DNA from: an uncultured Pelosinus sp.
Lineage (GTDB): Bacteria > Bacillota > Negativicutes > Sporomusales > Acetonemataceae
DNA: 64,000 bases
Assembly (NCBI GenBank): GCA_900542835.1
Contig: UQPB01000013.1
Coordinates: forward strand, 16,053 to 80,052
Direction: 5' to 3'
Part shown: positions 43,795-53,158 of the stretch, one piece after another
Numbering within the stretch: the stretch's first letter is position 1
Layout: each line of letters opens with the position of its first letter
Notes under the pieces: generated by a model
What the model was told of the DNA's origin: nothing
What the model saw: the letters and a program-made list of their open reading frames with translations, nothing else
Database searches by the model: none
Made by a program: the position numbers and the translations under genes

Positions 43795-44781
43795 ATGCTG
43801 TACTTGCCTAATGATTCCACCGATCCCTATTTCAATCTGGCGCTGGAAGAGACGATCTTCAGCATGGCGGATCCGGCAGAAACCTATCTTCTATTATGGC
43901 AGAACTCACCATCCGTTATTATCGGCAAGCATCAAAATACGCTGGCGGAAATCAACAGCGGCTATATCAGCCGGCAGGGCATTAAGGTCGTGCGGCGGAT
44001 GACCGGCGGCGGCGCCGTTTATCATGATCTGGGCAATTTGAATTATTCGTTCATTCAGCCCGGCGGTGGTCAAAGCGCGCCTGACTTTGAAACCTTTACG
44101 CGCCCGGTGGTGGCGGCGCTGGCCAAGCTGGGGGCGACAGTCGAATTCAGCGGCCGCAATGATCTGACGCTGGCGGGCAAAAAAATTTCCGGCAGTGCGC
44201 AATGCATCCGGGGCGGCAAAATTCTGCATCATGGCACGCTGTTGTTTGCGGTGGATCTGGAGCGGCTGGAGACGGCCCTGACACCGGACCCGGAGAAAAT
44301 CGCCTCCAAAGGGGTTGCGTCGGTACGCAGCCGGGTGACCAATATCAGTGACCATCTGACCCGGCGGATGTCGGTAGCCGCGTTCAAGGCGACGCTGCTG
44401 GCCTGTCTGGCGGCGGAGCAGCCGCTGACGACGCGGCCGCTGGCAGCGGCGGAGCTGGCGGCAGCGGCTTCGCTTGCCGATTCGCGTTACCGCAGCTGGG
44501 ACTGGATTTATGGGCAGTCGCCGCCGGCGAATATCCGCCGCAGCAAACGGTTTGCCGCCGGCAAGCTGGAGGCCTGGCTGGATGTGGCCGCAGGGCGCGT
44601 CCGCGCAGCGGCTTTTTATGGCGATTTTTTCAGCGCCGGCGATCCGGCGGCTGTGGCGGCGGCCCTGACTGGCTTGCGCTATGAGCGGCGGGAACTGGCG
44701 GCCGCGCTTGCCGCTTTTGATATTGCCGCCTATTTCAGCGGCATGAGCGGCGACGACGTACTGGCGGTTCTGATTGATTGA
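43795..44781 (+). CDS. lplA: Lipoate-protein ligase A
   Basis: A 328-residue enzyme that activates lipoate with ATP and attaches it to lipoyl domains such as GcvH or E2 subunits. The motif RRMTGGGAVYHD (residues 67-78) and the lysine in AGKKISGSAQ (K129/K130) are those of the active site. The C-terminal accessory domain (about 250-328, SWDWIYGQSPPANIRR) makes it the full-length bacterial form. GAGGTG precedes the ATG at 43795. No lipoylated enzyme is encoded nearby; glycine cleavage or 2-oxoacid dehydrogenase elsewhere would be the client. Its stop is 89 bp before the glgB start. Confidence 0.93.
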   Translation: MLYLPNDSTDPYFNLALEETIFSMADPAETYLLLWQNSPSVIIGKHQNTLAEINSGYISRQGIKVVRRMTGGGAVYHDLGNLNYSFIQPGGGQSAPDFETFTRPVVAALAKLGATVEFSGRNDLTLAGKKISGSAQCIRGGKILHHGTLLFAVDLERLETALTPDPEKIASKGVASVRSRVTNISDHLTRRMSVAAFKATLLACLAAEQPLTTRPLAAAELAAAASLADSRYRSWDWIYGQSPPANIRRSKRFAAGKLEAWLDVAAGRVRAAAFYGDFFSAGDPAAVAAALTGLRYERRELAAALAAFDIAAYFSGMSGDDVLAVLID

Positions 44782-44870
44782 CGGCTATGACAATTCCCTG
44801 CCGCGCAAGCAGGAATTTACTTATAGCAGAGGGAATTTTTCCTATTAGGAAACCGAAGGGAGCTGTTGCC

Positions 44871-46832
44871 ATGCACCCTTTCTTTAGTGAAGCGGAACTG
44901 TACTTATTTAATACCGGCCGCAACTTTTCCAGCTACCGGACGCTGGGAGCGCATCTGGTGGAACGCGGCGGCGTCAGCGGCGTCCGTTTTGCCGTCTGGG
45001 CGCCGCATGCCGAGGCGGTCAGCGTTGTTGGCGATTTCAATCAGTGGCGTCAGGAGTCCTCGCCGCTTCACCGCCAGGGGGAGAGCGGCGTCTGGGCCGG
45101 GTTTGTGCCGGGGCTGGCGGCCGGTACAATTTATAAATACGCGATCAGGACAGCGGACGGCTGGCTGCTGAAGGCCGACCCGTTCGCCTTTTTTTCCGAA
45201 AAGCGTCCGAAGTCGGCCTCCGTTGTCAGCGCTTTGGACGGTTACAGCTGGCGGGATGCGGACTGGCAGTCGGCTAAGAACGGTCAGCTTTTCGATAAAC
45301 CGGTTACTATTTATGAGGTCCATTTGGGCTCCTGGCGGCAAGGTCCGGACGGCGAACCGCTCAGCTACCGCGAATTGGCGGCGGTGCTGCCCGGCTATGC
45401 CGCGGGCATGGGCTATACGCATATCGAGCTGCTGCCGTTGGCCGAGCATCCGTTTGACGGTTCCTGGGGCTATCAGGCGACCGGGTATTATGCCGTGACC
45501 AGTCGCTACGGCTCACCTGAGCAGTTCATGGAGTTTGTCGACGCCTGCCATGCCTGCGGGCTGGGCGTAATTCTCGACTGGGTGCCGGGGCATTTCTGCA
45601 ACGATGGTCACGGCCTGAAACTGTTTGACGGCGCGCCGCTGTTTGAAAGTGAGCAGCGGCTGCGGGCAGAGAACCGGCAGTGGGGTACGACTAATTTTGA
45701 TTTTGAACGCTCGGAAGTATGGAGTTTTTTGATCTCCAATGCGATATTCTGGCTGGAACGGTATCATATTGACGGCCTCAGAGTGGACGCTGTGGCCAAT
45801 TTGCTGTACCTGGATTACGGCCGCGAGCCGGGAGAGTGGGAGCCTAACCACTATGGCGGCCGTGAAAACCTGGCGGCGATTGCGTTTTTGCGGAAGCTGC
45901 ATGAAGCTGTGTTTGAGCGCTTTCCCCATGCCTTAATGTTCGCGGAGGAATCGACGGCCTGGCCCTTGGTTACGGCGCCGGTTTACAGCGGCGGACTCGG
46001 TTTTAATTATAAGTGGAACATGGGCTGGATGAACGATATGCTGCGCTACATGGAAACCGATCCGCTGCAGCGCAAATGGCGGCATGACAAACTGACCTTT
46101 TCGCTGCTGTATGCCTTTTCTGAGAACTTTGTCCTGCCGTTGTCGCATGACGAGGTCGTTCACGGCAAAAAATCGCTATTGGACAAGATGCCTGGCGATT
46201 ACTGGCAGAAGTTTGCTAATTTGAGGGCGTTTTACGCCTATATGGCGGTTCATCCCGGCAAGAAGCTGCTGTTTATGGGCGGTGAGTTCGGACAGTTTAT
46301 CGAGTGGAATGAAGCGCAGGGCCTTGACTGGCATCTGCTGGACTATGAGCTGCATCAGAAGCTGCAGCTGTATGTGCGGGCGCTGAACCATTATTATTTA
46401 GACCAGCCCTGCCTGTGGGAACAGGACCAGGGCTGGGAGGGTTTTGAATGGATTAACTGCGGCGACAGCCAGCACAGCGTAATTTCGCTGCTGCGGCGGG
46501 ATCGCCGCGGCCAGCTCCGGCTGGTTGTTGTCAACTTTACGCCGGTTATGCGTTCGCATTACCGCGTTGGCGTGCCGGTGCGCGGTCGTTACCAGGAAGA
46601 ATTTAACAGTGACGCAAGCGAATATGGCGGCTCCGGCGCCGGCAACAGCGGCATTATCCGCAGTGAGCCGGTACCCTGGGACGGGCGGCAGCATTCGCTG
46701 GTGATTACCCTGCCGCCGCTGGCGGCGGTAATACTGGCGCCGCTGCTGGCAGAGCCCGCGGCGACGGGATCGGTGATCACCGCAGACTGCGAAGCGGCCG
46801 GGGAGAGCGGACAGCGGGAAGGCGCGGGCTGA
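44871..46832 (+). CDS. glgB: 1,4-alpha-glucan branching enzyme
   Basis: A 653-residue GH13 enzyme that makes alpha-1,6 branches in glycogen. The ATG at 44871 has GAAGGGAG about 9 nt upstream; a longer frame to 44778 overlaps lplA and starts with unlikely residues. The order is an N-terminal CBM48 (about 20-120, VRFAVWAPHAEAVSVVGDFNQW), the catalytic barrel with nucleophile D306 (GLRVDAVANL), acid/base E359 (FAEES) and LSHDEVVHGK, then a C-terminal beta domain. About 35 extra residues at the C-terminus (from AEPAATGSVITADC) look disordered and are not part of the family core. It is the first gene of the glycogen cluster. Confidence 0.95.
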   Translation: MHPFFSEAELYLFNTGRNFSSYRTLGAHLVERGGVSGVRFAVWAPHAEAVSVVGDFNQWRQESSPLHRQGESGVWAGFVPGLAAGTIYKYAIRTADGWLLKADPFAFFSEKRPKSASVVSALDGYSWRDADWQSAKNGQLFDKPVTIYEVHLGSWRQGPDGEPLSYRELAAVLPGYAAGMGYTHIELLPLAEHPFDGSWGYQATGYYAVTSRYGSPEQFMEFVDACHACGLGVILDWVPGHFCNDGHGLKLFDGAPLFESEQRLRAENRQWGTTNFDFERSEVWSFLISNAIFWLERYHIDGLRVDAVANLLYLDYGREPGEWEPNHYGGRENLAAIAFLRKLHEAVFERFPHALMFAEESTAWPLVTAPVYSGGLGFNYKWNMGWMNDMLRYMETDPLQRKWRHDKLTFSLLYAFSENFVLPLSHDEVVHGKKSLLDKMPGDYWQKFANLRAFYAYMAVHPGKKLLFMGGEFGQFIEWNEAQGLDWHLLDYELHQKLQLYVRALNHYYLDQPCLWEQDQGWEGFEWINCGDSQHSVISLLRRDRRGQLRLVVVNFTPVMRSHYRVGVPVRGRYQEEFNSDASEYGGSGAGNSGIIRSEPVPWDGRQHSLVITLPPLAAVILAPLLAEPAATGSVITADCEAAGESGQREGAG

Positions 46833-46924
46833 TCCGGACGCAAGCCGCCGTTGGGGGCTTGTGGCCTGGTTTCGTCTAAACCGGTGAACCTGTGACAGGA
46901 AAAAAGACGAAGGAGGAGATGGGA

Positions 46925-48100
46925 ATGAGACAGGAATGTGTCGCGATGATCCTGGCCGGCGGTCAGGGCTCCAGGCTGGGGGTGCTGACCAAGCGTCTGG
47001 CCAAGCCGGCGGTGCCGTTTGGCGGTAAATACCGCATTATTGATTTCCCCTTGTCCAACTGCAGCAATTCCGGCATTTATACGGTAGGTGTGCTGACCCA
47101 GTACCAGCCGCTCGACCTGCATACCTATATCGGTATCGGCAGTGCCTGGGACCTGGACCGGATGGGAGGCGGCGTCTATGTCCTACCGCCGTTTGTCGGC
47201 CAAAAAGGCGGCCAGTGGTATAAAGGGACCGCCAATGCCATATACCAGAATACTGAGTTTGTCGATACCTTTGATCCTGACTATGTCTTGATCCTGTCCG
47301 GTGATCATATTTACAAGATGGACTATTCGCTGATGCTGGAGTTTCATAAAGAAAAACAGGCGGATGCGACGATTGCCGTGTTTGAGGTTCCCTGGGAGGA
47401 AGCCAGCCGCTTCGGCATCATGAACACGGACGCGGCGATGCGGATTGTCGAGTTTAACGAGAAGCCCAAACAGCCCAAGAGCAATCTGGCTTCAATGGGA
47501 GTTTACATATTTAACTGGAGTGTTTTAAAAAGCTATCTGGAGGCGGACGCGCGCGACCCGGCCTCGGAATATGATTTTGGCAAAAACGTTATTCCCGCCA
47601 TGCTTAACGCCGGTCTGGGCATGTACGCTTATCCGTTTCAGGGATATTGGAAGGATGTCGGTACGGTTGAGAGCCTGTGGGAAGCGAATATGGATCTGCT
47701 GACTGAACAGCCGGAACTGGATCTGCACGATTCGAACTGGCGGATTTACTCGGTCAATCCTTCGCTGCCGCCGCACTATATCTCGGCTGCGGCCTCGGTC
47801 AGCAGCTCAATGGTCAGCGAAGGCTGCGTGATTGAGGGCGAGGTGGAAAACAGCATTCTTTTTCCTGGCGTGACGGTCGCCGCCGGCGCCGTTGTCCGGC
47901 ATTCGATCCTGTTTCCCGATGCCCGTGTCGGCGCCGGCGCGATTGTCGAGAAGGCCATCATTGGCAGCCGCACGGCAATCGAGGCTGGCGGCAGCGTCGG
48001 CTGCGGTGTCGCTGCCGGCGACGGTGTCGCCGTGGTTGGCGACGATATCATCATTCCCGCGGGAACGCCCATCCCCTGCCGGGCGATGGTTGAAGCATAG
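46925..48100 (+). CDS. glgC: Glucose-1-phosphate adenylyltransferase, catalytic subunit
   Basis: A 391-residue enzyme that makes ADP-glucose from ATP and glucose-1-phosphate, the committed step of glycogen synthesis. AAGGAGGAG lies 7 nt before the ATG at 46925. Motifs include MILAGGQGSRLGVLTKRLAKPAVPFGGKYRIIDFPLSNC, GTANAIYQN and SGDHIYKMDY (catalytic Asp), with a C-terminal left-handed beta-helix. It lies 12 bp upstream of glgD. In Firmicutes GlgC usually carries the activity and GlgD modulates it. Confidence 0.96.
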   Translation: MRQECVAMILAGGQGSRLGVLTKRLAKPAVPFGGKYRIIDFPLSNCSNSGIYTVGVLTQYQPLDLHTYIGIGSAWDLDRMGGGVYVLPPFVGQKGGQWYKGTANAIYQNTEFVDTFDPDYVLILSGDHIYKMDYSLMLEFHKEKQADATIAVFEVPWEEASRFGIMNTDAAMRIVEFNEKPKQPKSNLASMGVYIFNWSVLKSYLEADARDPASEYDFGKNVIPAMLNAGLGMYAYPFQGYWKDVGTVESLWEANMDLLTEQPELDLHDSNWRIYSVNPSLPPHYISAAASVSSSMVSEGCVIEGEVENSILFPGVTVAAGAVVRHSILFPDARVGAGAIVEKAIIGSRTAIEAGGSVGCGVAAGDGVAVVGDDIIIPAGTPIPCRAMVEA

Positions 48101-48112
48101 GAGGCGGAGTGC

Positions 48113-49234
48113 ATGAAACGGGTTCTGGGGCTTATCAATTTATTCGAGCATGAGGAACTGCTGCGGGAACTGACACAGAACCGGCCGCTGGCGGCGATTC
48201 CGTTCGCCGGCCGCTACCGGGTGATTGATTTTATTCTTTCCAACATGGTCAACTCCGGTATCCGCAATGTCGGTATGCTGGCTTATGCCAACTTCCGCTC
48301 GTTGATGGATCATCTGCGCTCAGCCAAGGAGTGGGATCTGGCCCGTAAAGGCAACGGCCTGTTCATACTGCCCTCCAATCAGGCGCCGGGACGGTTTCGT
48401 GCCGGTGAGGGCGATATTGAGCAGATGTACGCGCACTTTGATTATTTCAAACGGTCCAAGGAACAATATGTGCTGCTGGCCGGCAGTGCCATGGTTGCCA
48501 GTATCCGTTTTGACGGCATGCTGGATTTCCATCGTCAGACAGGTGCCGATGTTACCGTACTCTATCAGCCGGGCTGCCGCCTCGAGGGGCGGGACTACCG
48601 CCACTGCAATTTTATCAGAACCGAGGCCGACGGCCGTATCAGCGATGTTGCGGTCAGCTGCGACCCCGGCCGGCAGCATCAGCTGTCGATGCGGATGTAT
48701 CTGCTGGAACGCAAGCTGTTTATGGATATCATCGAGCGCTGCATGATCAAAGGCGAACGGGATTTTGTCAAGGACGGGCTGATCCGCAATTTCGGCCAGC
48801 TGAAGTTCTATGGCTATCCGTTCGACGGTCATGTTGCCGTCATCAACTCCGTGTACGGCTACTATCATCACAGCCTGTCGCTGCTGCAGCCGGCAATCCG
48901 GCAAAGCCTGTTTCCCCGCGACAATCCGGTTTATACCAAAATCAAGGATGAATCGCCCGCCAATTACCGCCTCGGCGCTAAAACCAGCAACTCTCTGGTC
49001 GCCAATGGCTGCGTGATTGAAGGGACGGTGGAAAATAGCATCCTGTTTCGCGGCGTCCACGTACAGCCGGGCGCAGTAGTCAAAAACTGCGTCGTCATGC
49101 AAAAGTGCGAGATCGGCGCGGGCGCGGCGCTGGATACGGTCATCTGCGACAAAGATGTCAGGATCGGTCCGGGGCGCGCGATTAAAGGCGAAACTGCCTA
49201 TCCGATTATCATTAGGAAAGGATCGGTGATCTAG
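48113..49234 (+). CDS. glgD: Glucose-1-phosphate adenylyltransferase, regulatory subunit GlgD
   Basis: A 373-residue paralogue of GlgC. The N-terminus (VLGLINLFEHEELLRELTQNRPLAAIPFAGRYRVIDFILSN) lacks the GGxGxRL nucleotide loop of GlgC, so catalysis is unlikely alone. This is the normal state of GlgD, which forms a hetero-tetramer with GlgC and raises its activity. The C-terminal beta-helix is kept (NSLVANGCVIEGTVENSILFRGV). AGGAGG precedes the ATG. It lies between glgC and glgA with 12 bp and 1 bp gaps, so it is in the same operon. Confidence 0.95.
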   Translation: MKRVLGLINLFEHEELLRELTQNRPLAAIPFAGRYRVIDFILSNMVNSGIRNVGMLAYANFRSLMDHLRSAKEWDLARKGNGLFILPSNQAPGRFRAGEGDIEQMYAHFDYFKRSKEQYVLLAGSAMVASIRFDGMLDFHRQTGADVTVLYQPGCRLEGRDYRHCNFIRTEADGRISDVAVSCDPGRQHQLSMRMYLLERKLFMDIIERCMIKGERDFVKDGLIRNFGQLKFYGYPFDGHVAVINSVYGYYHHSLSLLQPAIRQSLFPRDNPVYTKIKDESPANYRLGAKTSNSLVANGCVIEGTVENSILFRGVHVQPGAVVKNCVVMQKCEIGAGAALDTVICDKDVRIGPGRAIKGETAYPIIIRKGSVI

Positions 49235-49235
49235 T

Positions 49236-50663
49236 ATGTTGAAAGTGTTGCTGGCGGCGGCGGAAGCCGTACCATTCGCCAAAACCGGCGGTCTGGCCGA
49301 CGTGATCGGATCCCTGCCGCTGGAACTGCGCAGGCTGGGCATTGACGCCAGGGTGGTCATGCCGAAGTATGGTGATATTCCCGGCCAGTACAAAGAACAG
49401 TTCGAGCAGGTCGCCGAACTGACCGTGCCGGTCGGCTGGCGCAACCAGTATTGCGGCGTCGAGGTTTATGACTGCGGCGGTGTTCCCTTCTACTTTATTG
49501 ATAACGAGTACTATTTCCGCCGGGCCGGTCTTTATGGCTATTATGACGATGGCGAGCGCTTCGCTTTTTTCTCGCGGGCGATCCCGGCGATTCTACCGCA
49601 CATCGGCTTTCAGCCTGATGTGCTGCACTGCCATGACTGGCACGCGGCAATGGCGATTGTCCTGCTGGGAGCCCATTATCGCCAGGAGCCGTTCTATGCC
49701 AATATCCGCACTCTGTTTACCATCCACAATCTGAAATACCAGGGGGTATTCGCGCCGGAGGTGCTGGGGGAACTGCTCAGCCTGGGGCCGGAGTATTTCA
49801 CGCCGGAAACCCTGGAATTTCACGGCGCGGTCAATTATATGAAAGGCGGCCTGCTGTTCGCCGACGCGGTGACAACGGTCAGCCCCTCTTATGCCGGCGA
49901 AATTCAGGAGCCCTGGTTTGGCGAACAGCTTGACGGTATTTTGCGCAAGCGGCAGGGACAGTTGCACGGCATTCTCAACGGCATTGACTGCGAAAGCTAT
50001 AACCCGGCGACCGATCCGGCCCTGTTTGTCAATTACAGCTGGCGGTCGATCGGCCGCAAACGGCAGAATAAGCTGAAACTGCAGGAGTTATTGGGACTGC
50101 CGCAGTCAGAGGATACGCCGCTGCTGGCGATTGTGTCGCGGCTGGTGGAACCAAAGGGACTGGATCTGGTGACCGGCGTATTCGAGCAAATCCTTGATTT
50201 GAATGTGCAGCTGGTTGTACTTGGCTCCGGCGACGAAAAATACGAGAGCATGTTCCGGATTGCGGCCCACCAGCGGCCGCAGCAGGTTTCCGCTAATATT
50301 TTCTTTGATGAAACGCTTGCCCGGCGCATTTACGCCGCCAGTGACCTGTTTGTAATGCCGTCGCAATTTGAGCCCTGCGGCATCGGCCAACTGATTGCCA
50401 TGCGTTACGGCAGTTTGCCGGTCGTGCGCGAGACCGGCGGCCTGCGCGACACGGTGACGCCGTATGATCCGGTGAGCGCCGCCGGTTCCGGTTTTTGCTT
50501 CCCGAATTATAATGCCCATGAATTGCTGAGCGCGCTGCAGTCGGCGGTGGCCCTGTATGAGCAGCGGCCGGCCTGGACGAAGCTGGCGCAGCAGGCCATG
50601 CGCCAGGATTTCAGCTGGCGGCGGTCGGCCGCCCTGTATCGTGATTTATATCAGCAGCTTTGA
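49236..50663 (+). CDS. glgA: Glycogen synthase (ADP-glucose)
   Basis: A 475-residue GT5 glycosyltransferase that extends alpha-1,4-glucan from ADP-glucose. The substrate-binding KTGGLADV is at residues 16-23, and the C-terminal domain has RLVEPKGLDLV, PSQFEPCGIGQL and the E-x7-E active-site region. The length is standard. It starts 1 bp after glgD; AGGAAAGGATC lies upstream. Its stop overlaps a possible upstream TTG start for glgP, but a later TTG is preferred for that gene. Confidence 0.96.
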   Translation: MLKVLLAAAEAVPFAKTGGLADVIGSLPLELRRLGIDARVVMPKYGDIPGQYKEQFEQVAELTVPVGWRNQYCGVEVYDCGGVPFYFIDNEYYFRRAGLYGYYDDGERFAFFSRAIPAILPHIGFQPDVLHCHDWHAAMAIVLLGAHYRQEPFYANIRTLFTIHNLKYQGVFAPEVLGELLSLGPEYFTPETLEFHGAVNYMKGGLLFADAVTTVSPSYAGEIQEPWFGEQLDGILRKRQGQLHGILNGIDCESYNPATDPALFVNYSWRSIGRKRQNKLKLQELLGLPQSEDTPLLAIVSRLVEPKGLDLVTGVFEQILDLNVQLVVLGSGDEKYESMFRIAAHQRPQQVSANIFFDETLARRIYAASDLFVMPSQFEPCGIGQLIAMRYGSLPVVRETGGLRDTVTPYDPVSAAGSGFCFPNYNAHELLSALQSAVALYEQRPAWTKLAQQAMRQDFSWRRSAALYRDLYQQL

Positions 50664-50716
50664 GCAAAAGAGCAGGCAGTGATCATGCCGGACTCTGTAA
50701 AGGAGAGTGGAGCCAG

Positions 50717-53158
50717 TTGAGTCAACGCGAAGAGTTGCGCGCCGCCCTCGATGAAAAGGCGCAGACCCTGCTGGGGAAGAACCTGTCTGAAACCAGCCTG
50801 CAGGATAAATATACGGTGTTGGGGGCTTTGCTGCGGGATCAGATCAGCCAGCTGTGGGTGAGGACCAATGCCGAATACCTGCATCGCGGCGAACGCCAGG
50901 TGTACTATTTCTCCATTGAATTTCTGCTGGGACGGCTGTTGAGCTCAAATCTGCTGAACATGGGAGTGCTTGAAAGCTGGCGGCAGGAAATGGCGGCTAT
51001 GGGGGTCGAGCTTGACCGGCTGATTCAGCAGGAGCCGGATGCCGGGCTCGGCAACGGCGGTCTGGGCCGGCTGGCGGCCTGCTTTCTCGATTCGGCGGCT
51101 TCGCTGCATTTGCCGGTGCATGGCTGCGGCATCCGCTATAAGTACGGCTTATTCGAGCAGAAGCTTGTCGACGGCTACCAGACCGAACTGCCTGACAACT
51201 GGCTGAAAAACGGCTTTGTCTGGGAGATGCGCAAGCCGGATAAAGCGGTCGAGGTCCGTTTTTACGGTCAGGTCAGCCTTACCCCCGACGACGACGGCCG
51301 GCTGATCGCCGAACACAGCAATTACTGGCCGGTACTGGCTGTGCCCTATGACGTGCCGGTGGTCGGCTTCAATAACCAGACGGTGAATACGCTGCGGCTG
51401 TGGAACGCCGAGGTCCCGCCCGACGACCCCAACAGCTTTGACCGCATCAATCCGTTGAAGGCGCTGGAATACCGCTATACGGTGGAGTCGATCACCGAGA
51501 TCCTCTATCCTGACGATACCCATTACGAGGGCCGGGTGCTGCGGCTGAAACAGCAATACTTCTTTGTTTCCGCCGGCATGCAGAGCATTGTTCGCCGCTA
51601 TAAGAAAAAGAACGGCTCGCTGGTTGATTTTGCCGAAAAAATTGCCGTCCACATCAATGATACCCATCCGGCGCTGGTCATCCCGGAGCTGATGCGGATT
51701 TTAATGGACGAGGAAGGCATGAACTGGACGCAGGCGTGGCAAATTACGTTGAATACAGTATCTTATACCAATCATACGATCCTGCCGGAGGCGCTGGAAA
51801 AGTGGCCGGTTGACATTCTCAGGGAACTGCTGCCACGGATCTTTATGATCATCGAGGAGATCAACGAGCGGTTCTGCCGTGATCTCTGGCGCCGCTACCC
51901 GGGCGAATGGGAGCGTATTGCGGCCATGGCGATCATCAGCGACGGCTATGTGCATATGGCGCATCTGGCGGTGGCCGGCAGCAACAGCGTCAACGGCGTC
52001 GCCAAGATCCATACCGAAATTCTTAAACGCGAGGTCATGAACCGCTTCTACCAGTTCTATCCCTATAAATTCAACAACAAGACCAACGGCATCACCCATC
52101 GCCGCTGGCTGATGCAGGCCAATCCGCGGCTGGCGAAACTGATTACGTCGGCGATCGGCACCAGCTGGATTCACCATCCCGCTTACCTGGCCAGCCTCAG
52201 CCGGTTTGCCGGCGACGCCGCCTTCGGCGAATTGGCGGCGGCGGTCAAACGGGCGAATAAGGAGAGGCTGGCGGCGCATATTCGCGATAAGTACGGCCTT
52301 ACGCTGGATTGCGACGCCATTTTTGACGTGCAGGTAAAACGAATTCATCTGTATAAACGGCAGCAGTTGAACGCCTTGCACATCCTCGACCTGTACAACC
52401 GGCTGCGGGAAAATCCCGGCCTGGATATCGCGCCGCGCGTGTTTATCTTTGCCGGCAAAGCGGCGCCCGGCTATTATCTGGCGAAACGGGTGATCAAGCT
52501 GATCAACTGTCTCGGCAATCTGATTAATAACGATCCGGCAATTAACGACCGGCTGAAAGTAGTCTATCTGGAAAACTACAGCGTATCGCTGGGGGAACTG
52601 ATTTTCCCGGCTGCCGATGTCAGTGAGCAAATTTCCACCGCCAGCAAGGAAGCGTCAGGCACCGGCAATATGAAATTCATGATGAACGGAGCGGTAACGC
52701 TGGGGACGATGGACGGCGCCAACATCGAGATCAGGGAAGAGGTGGGCGACGACAATATCGTCATCTTTGGCCTGACGGCGGAGGAAGTTATCAACTATTA
52801 CCGCCGGGGAGACTACCGGCCGCGGGAAATGCTGGCCGATCCGCGGCTGAAGCGGGTGATGGAGCAGCTCTGCAGCGGGTTCCTGCCGGCTCCGGCCAGC
52901 GAGTTTTGCTCGCTGCACGATTCGCTGCTGGATAATGACGAGTACTTTGTATTGAAGGATTTTGCCAGCTATGCCGACGCCCAGGCGAAAATTGACCGCC
53001 TGTTCGCTGACCGCGGCTGCTGGCAGGGCATGACAACCCGTAATATTGCCCAATCCGGCTTCTTCTCCAGCGACCGCACTGTTTCCGAATATGCGATCGG
53101 CATCTGGAAGATCAACCCGGTGCCGATCGGCAATCCCTATTGGCTGGAGGAAGGCTGA
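50717..53158 (+). CDS. glgP: Glycogen/maltodextrin phosphorylase
   Basis: An 813-residue GT35 enzyme that releases glucose-1-phosphate from glycogen ends. The TTG at 50717 follows AAAGGAG and GTGGAG; a TTG at 50660 would add 19 residues unlike the family. PLP is bound by K653 in GTGNMKFMMNGA. The substrate region (GLGNGGLGRLAACFLDS) and C-terminal TMDGANIEI block are clear. The presence of phosphorylase and synthase in one operon with the debranching fusion allows turnover of the same store. Confidence 0.95.
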   Translation: MSQREELRAALDEKAQTLLGKNLSETSLQDKYTVLGALLRDQISQLWVRTNAEYLHRGERQVYYFSIEFLLGRLLSSNLLNMGVLESWRQEMAAMGVELDRLIQQEPDAGLGNGGLGRLAACFLDSAASLHLPVHGCGIRYKYGLFEQKLVDGYQTELPDNWLKNGFVWEMRKPDKAVEVRFYGQVSLTPDDDGRLIAEHSNYWPVLAVPYDVPVVGFNNQTVNTLRLWNAEVPPDDPNSFDRINPLKALEYRYTVESITEILYPDDTHYEGRVLRLKQQYFFVSAGMQSIVRRYKKKNGSLVDFAEKIAVHINDTHPALVIPELMRILMDEEGMNWTQAWQITLNTVSYTNHTILPEALEKWPVDILRELLPRIFMIIEEINERFCRDLWRRYPGEWERIAAMAIISDGYVHMAHLAVAGSNSVNGVAKIHTEILKREVMNRFYQFYPYKFNNKTNGITHRRWLMQANPRLAKLITSAIGTSWIHHPAYLASLSRFAGDAAFGELAAAVKRANKERLAAHIRDKYGLTLDCDAIFDVQVKRIHLYKRQQLNALHILDLYNRLRENPGLDIAPRVFIFAGKAAPGYYLAKRVIKLINCLGNLINNDPAINDRLKVVYLENYSVSLGELIFPAADVSEQISTASKEASGTGNMKFMMNGAVTLGTMDGANIEIREEVGDDNIVIFGLTAEEVINYYRRGDYRPREMLADPRLKRVMEQLCSGFLPAPASEFCSLHDSLLDNDEYFVLKDFASYADAQAKIDRLFADRGCWQGMTTRNIAQSGFFSSDRTVSEYAIGIWKINPVPIGNPYWLEEG

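Noticed and set aside
44778..44870. Longer N-terminus for the branching enzyme starting at 44778
   Set aside because: It overlaps the lplA stop, lacks a good ribosome site and encodes residues not typical of the family; the ATG at 44871 is better placed.
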